Below, piece by piece: positions 62,001 to 64,000 of a DNA stretch of 64,000 nucleotides. The notes beneath the pieces were generated by a model. That model searched no databases. It saw only the letters and a list, made by a program, of their open reading frames with translations, and had not been told where the DNA came from. Made by a program: the position numbers and the translations under genes. Positions within the stretch are counted from its first letter, which is position 1. The number at the start of each line of letters is the position of its first letter. The stretch comes from Chaenocephalus aceratus (Eukaryota; Chordata; Actinopteri; Perciformes; Channichthyidae): contig JAMFTG010000724.1 of NCBI GenBank assembly GCA_023974075.1, positions 38,501 to 102,500 of the forward strand, read 5' to 3'.

Positions 62001-63558
62001 ATCTAGTGTTTCCGTACCTAAATTATTCTACTAATCAAATACGTATGACTTAAATCTTACTTAAAACATAAGAAGGATCCTTTCTTGTGTTAAAACATAT
62101 ATAACAGGTTGAATCCTCTCCTCTTTGTCAGTCAGGAGCTGAGCAGTGATTGGCTCTTGCCACCAGGTGATAATCTGATTAGAGATCAGCGTGATGGAGA
62201 GAACCTCTTCACTGCTACCTGATGCGATTAGAAGAGAGGCGGCTGTGTGTCTTCACATTAGCCTCAGGAAGCCTTTACTTTAAAGGTCTCCTATTATGCC
62301 ATTTGTAGGCATGTATTATGGGTCTGGGATGTATACAAATATATAGAAAACATGTCTCTGAAGTGCTTTGCTCAAAATACCAAACAGATCTCCCTCGCCT
62401 CGTATCCCTCTCCTCCAGCTGGTCCTAAAGAGCTGACTCTGGGTCAGTCGCTCCAGAGAGAGAGCAGATCTCATCAGGAGAAACTCAGCTAAATGCTGCC
62501 GTGATGAAACTCCACATCCTGTTCCAAACCACATCAAGGATCCTCTCTCTCAGGTTTACCACGAGGTGACTTCCTTTCTATTCCCTGCTTCTTCACACAC
62601 TCTCTCTCCAGCACAGGTTAGCTCTGAGTGCTAGCATGCTAATGGAAACACAGACCATATCGCTTCCAGAACACGTCTCATTGTTTCTGACAGCAACGCT
62701 TCTGATTGGCCCGTGGGGGTAAAGCCCGCCCACATTTCAGTAATGTGGTCATGACGCAGCAAATCTGGATCAGCTCCGTAGGTCCCCGTTTTTAGAGATG
62801 TGGGTACGGAGGAGAAGAGAGAGGGGTTTGTTTCTGACACTTTGAGAGTCTCCTGACACACGGGGGACACACCGGGGACACACGGGGACACACCGGGGAC
62901 TCACCGGGGACACACCGGGGACACATGGGGACTCACAGGGACACACCGGGGACTCACGGGGACTCACAGGGACACACCGGAGACACACCAGGGACACACC
63001 GGGGACACACGGGACACACCGGGACACACCGGAGACACACCGGAGACACACCGGGGACACACGGGGACTCACAGGGACGCACCGGGGACTCACGGGGACA
63101 CATGGGGACACATGGGGACTCACAGGGACACACCGGGACACACGGGACACACCGGGGACACACAGGGACACACAGGGACACACCGGGGACACATGGTGAT
63201 GTAGAGAAGACGTCAAAAAGTGCATGTTGCACGATAGGACACCTTTAAGACACGCTGTTAAGCTGTCAAACACTATTTAAAACATGAACCAAAGAAAGTG
63301 AAAACCGTGAAGCAGATTCAGGCAGTAGGCGTATAGATTCACACTGAAGATAAGATACGATGGACGAATGTATGTATACAAGTATATAAGTGCATTGTGC
63401 ATGATAGGAGGCCTTTAAAACAATATGCAGTTGGTATCAGAGGAATGATCTCCTCTCTCTCGGTGTTCATTAGACATCTGGTAACGTCCCTACCTGATGA
63501 AGTCTCCCTCCAGGCCAATCACACGCTTGATGATCTTCTGCCGGGGGTTCTTGGCGAC
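50433..63558 (-). CDS. immp2l: immp2l, inner mitochondrial membrane peptidase subunit 2 (3' exons)
   Basis: Three exons (63558-63494, 51647-51545, 50558-50433) join in phase to the last 97 residues; earlier exons, including the catalytic serine, lie right of the window. The protease, an S26 type I signal peptidase, removes sorting peptides from intermembrane-space proteins such as cytochrome c1 and mitochondrial GPD2. Visible: [16 protein letters not shown] with the catalytic lysine of the KRV motif, [20 protein letters not shown], the signal-peptidase box [15 protein letters not shown], and the C-terminal [19 protein letters not shown]. It ends with an acidic EEEEG. The intron between the first two visible exons spans 11.8 kb and is filled with repeats. 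Confidence 0.93.
50862..51345 (+). mobile_element. LINE 3' UTR fragment carrying a minisatellite
   Basis: The order TGTCCGTCCTGGGAGAGGGA, CTCCCTGAGGTTTCTCCC, GATGTGAGGGTCTAAGGACA, GGGTGTCGTATTG and GATATTGGGCTATAAATAAA is the well-known 3' end of a widespread fish non-LTR element. A second tail fragment (GATATTTTTATTTAAATAC, TTGAATTGAATTG) is at 51412-51452. The 15-bp array sits inside. Confidence 0.7.
50970..51240. repeat. 15-bp minisatellite GGTCTAAGGACAGAG
   Basis: About 18 copies, the reverse complement of the 9305-9725 unit. Here the single-copy LINE sequence that seeded it is still visible on both sides. Confidence 0.93.
51497..51539. repeat. (GT)n microsatellite at immp2l donor
   Basis: GT tract (CA on the transcribed sense) ending 4 bp from the donor of immp2l exon 51647-51545. 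Confidence 0.95.
51545..51647 (-). CDS. immp2l: immp2l penultimate exon
   Basis: The acceptor is CTCTTCAG and the donor CCG/GTACGA. It reads [20 protein letters not shown], then [14 protein letters not shown], and is 103 nt long. Confidence 0.93.
51648..52663. other. immp2l intron, A/T-rich, no feature
   Basis: A-rich stretches (51820-51900, 52020-52180) with nothing recognised. Confidence 0.5.
52664..53405 (-). mobile_element. LINE 3' end (RTE/Rex-like), second copy
   Basis: On the - strand: [40 protein letters not shown], then (other frame) [20 protein letters not shown] and [20 protein letters not shown]. The 3' tail is (CCAT)n on the + strand. At least one frameshift near 53165-53240, so it is inactive. 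Confidence 0.88.
53406..53994. other. immp2l intron, unassigned
   Basis: No feature recognised. Confidence 0.4.
53995..54910 (+). mobile_element. L2-like LINE ORF2 C-terminus and tail
   Basis: The reading frame gives [68 protein letters not shown] and, after a tandem array, [17 protein letters not shown] and FRLAFNL-stop. The 3' UTR ends GAAAAGCGCTTTGAAATGCA and (ATT)n, typical of fish L2. Confidence 0.85.
54309..54697 (+). repeat. 39-bp in-frame array inside the L2 ORF
   Basis: Ten copies of a 39-bp unit encoding [13 protein letters not shown]. The ORF2 frame is kept through all copies. Long - strand frames across it are artefacts. Confidence 0.95.
54911..55790. other. immp2l intron, possible conserved noncoding block
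   Basis: 55548-55780 is unique and rich in TTAATC, ATTACGGTTTTCATTTC and CGTTAATCATC words. AACAGGAAGTTA recurs three times around 54920-55445. No exon found. Confidence 0.35.
55791..55857. repeat. (GT)n microsatellite
   Basis: Pure GT tract. Confidence 0.97.
56024..56088. repeat. (GT)n microsatellite
   Basis: Pure GT tract. Confidence 0.97.
56089..56491. other. immp2l intron, unassigned unique sequence
   Basis: Non-repetitive, with ATAAATATTGATTGAGC near the start; no exon seen. Confidence 0.4.
56492..57281. mobile_element. MITE-B, complete copy
   Basis: The inverted ends TTAAAGGTCCCGTGTCGTG and CATGACATGGGAGCTTTAA agree at about 16 of 19 positions. 790 bp and no protein. A fragment is at 26343-26515. 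Confidence 0.75.
57431..57950. repeat. 72-bp tandem repeat, 7 copies
   Basis: Each unit has GCGGTGGTGACGTGAAGTCA, TGTGACCGTGCTGTAGTTCC and TTTATAGCCCAACATTAGCC. An inverted copy of the array starts at 63893 and leaves the window. Confidence 0.95.
57951..58949. other. immp2l intron, unassigned
   Basis: 57950-57975 carries CTTTTATCCAAAGTGCATTT, a fish repeat tail. 58610-58645 is a GGAGGAAGA purine run. No gene. Confidence 0.4.
58985..59768. repeat. 30-bp minisatellite from a hAT terminus
   Basis: About 26 copies of GGGTTCGGTTYGGGGCTCAC + GGTTCGGTAC. Open frames of 226-254 codons on both strands are by-products of a unit divisible by three. Confidence 0.95.
60058..60140 (-). pseudogene. BED zinc-finger fragment
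   Basis: The - strand reads [20 protein letters not shown] and then NHVRRHH: C-x2-C and H-x4-H with the YANGNTxNM core of ZBED/hAT fingers. No start codon or transposase remains. Confidence 0.65.
60526..60845. other. immp2l intron, unassigned
   Basis: No feature recognised. Confidence 0.4.
60846..61870. repeat. 11/12-bp minisatellite CTTCAGACCTG(A)
   Basis: About 88 copies mixing CTTCAGACCTG, CTTCAGACCTGA and CTTCAGAGACCTGA. Confidence 0.95.
61871..62278. other. immp2l intron, unassigned
   Basis: No feature recognised. Confidence 0.4.
62279..63248. mobile_element. MITE-A, complete copy
   Basis: The ends TTTAAAGGTCTCCTATTATG and CACGATAGGACACCTTTAA are inverted repeats. It contains GGCCCGTGGGGGTAAAGCCC. 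The last third is a GGGGACACAC minisatellite, then GATGTAGAGAAGACGTC as in the 45814 copy. No transposase. A terminal fragment (GCATGATAGGAGGCCTTTAA) is at 63389-63418. Confidence 0.82.
62860..63195. repeat. GGGGACACACC minisatellite in MITE-A
   Basis: About 22 irregular units of ACACACCGGGGAC and GGGGACTCACAGGGAC, in the same position of the element where the 37-bp array grew in the 45814 copy. Confidence 0.92.
63249..63493. other. immp2l intron next to the exon
   Basis: Contains the 63389-63418 MITE-A end fragment; nothing else. Confidence 0.5.
63494..63558 (-). CDS. immp2l: immp2l exon with catalytic lysine
   Basis: 65 nt, acceptor CTTCCTCAG and donor CATCAG/GTAGGG. It reads [21 protein letters not shown] in KRV is the general base of the Ser/Lys dyad. 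Confidence 0.9.
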
Positions 63559-63892
63559 CTGAGGAAGAAAAGTATAAATATATAAACATTCGACTTTAAA
63601 GACAGGCAAATCATGCAGGCGTGATGTGAGGAGGGAAGGCGTCTGTACATTCAGATCTAGTTCAAGATGTCTGCAGGAGATTAAAGATTGAAGGATTGCA
63701 TTCTCGTTTAATGTCTGAGTGCACCTTCAAAAACTCTCAGGTTGATTAGAGCGTCCGATTCAAACACAAAATGCATTTCGGAAATGTAGAAATTAAGGTT
63801 GTTTATGTGAGTGGTTATTCTGAGCATCGGGAAGACATTAAAGTTGATTACATGCAAATTATTCATATGTCATATATCAGGAAAAAACTACA
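63559..63892. other. immp2l intron, no feature
   Basis: A/T-rich unique sequence. Confidence 0.45.
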
Positions 63893-64000
63893 GAGCGGTC
63901 ACATGACTTCACGTCACCACCGCTAAGCTAAAGGAGGCTAATGTTGGGCTATAAAGGAACTACAGTACGGTCACATGACTTCACGTCACCACCGCTAAGC
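63893..64000. repeat. 72-bp repeat, inverted array (truncated by window)
   Basis: The reverse complement of the 57431-57950 unit, with TCACATGACTTCACGTCACC and TTGGGCTATAAAGGAAC. About 1.5 copies are visible. Confidence 0.93.

Overview
The window looks like nuclear DNA of a teleost fish, probably a percomorph. It has interrupted vertebrate genes with GT-AG introns, fish-type hAT, Harbinger, L2 and RTE-like transposon remnants, tRNA-derived SINE sequence, and very long (CA)n/(GT)n and minisatellite arrays. Nothing bacterial or plasmid-like is present. Most long open frames are read-through of tandem repeats, not genes.

Genes. (1) An NFAT transcription factor, best matched to nfatc3, is on the + strand. 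Ten exons between 2879 and 15522 join into one unbroken frame of 970 residues plus stop; the first exon(s) lie left of the window. (2) pdcd2l is on the - strand, in three exons between 22184 and 19081, giving a complete 358-residue protein. (3) Two single-exon TRIM35-like genes are on the + strand: a decayed copy at 23809-25105 with a broken SPRY domain, and an intact 463-residue copy at 34388-35779. (4) The last three coding exons of immp2l, a mitochondrial inner membrane peptidase subunit, are on the - strand (63558-63494, 51647-51545, 50558-50433). The 5' part lies right of the window.

Layout. 1-2.8 kb: 57-bp satellite, probably in an nfatc3 intron. 2.9-15.5 kb: nfatc3, whose introns hold E-box-like minisatellites, (GT)n tracts, hAT, Harbinger and SINE pieces. 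15.5-19 kb: 3' flank with a LINE end and a THAP-bearing element. 19-22.2 kb: pdcd2l, whose two introns consist almost entirely of transposon sequence. 23.7-36 kb: TRIM tandem duplication separated by a large 38/39-bp satellite field, a solo LTR and a long inverted repeat. 36-50 kb: gene-free, with hAT elements, L2 fragments, a BED-finger element and a 1.9-kb 37/40-bp minisatellite. 50.4-64 kb: the 3' end of immp2l, whose last large intron (about 11.8 kb) holds LINEs, MITEs and several arrays.

The genes do not form a pathway. NFATC3 is a calcineurin-controlled nuclear factor, PDCD2L a 40S-ribosome assembly/export factor, TRIM35-like proteins are ubiquitin ligases, and IMMP2L is a mitochondrial protease. 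The most unusual theme is repeat birth. At least seven minisatellites have arisen inside identifiable transposable elements, and one 21-bp array is translated in frame inside the nfatc3 activation domain. Element family names were assigned by eye from termini, target-site duplications and recognisable protein motifs. No database was searched.
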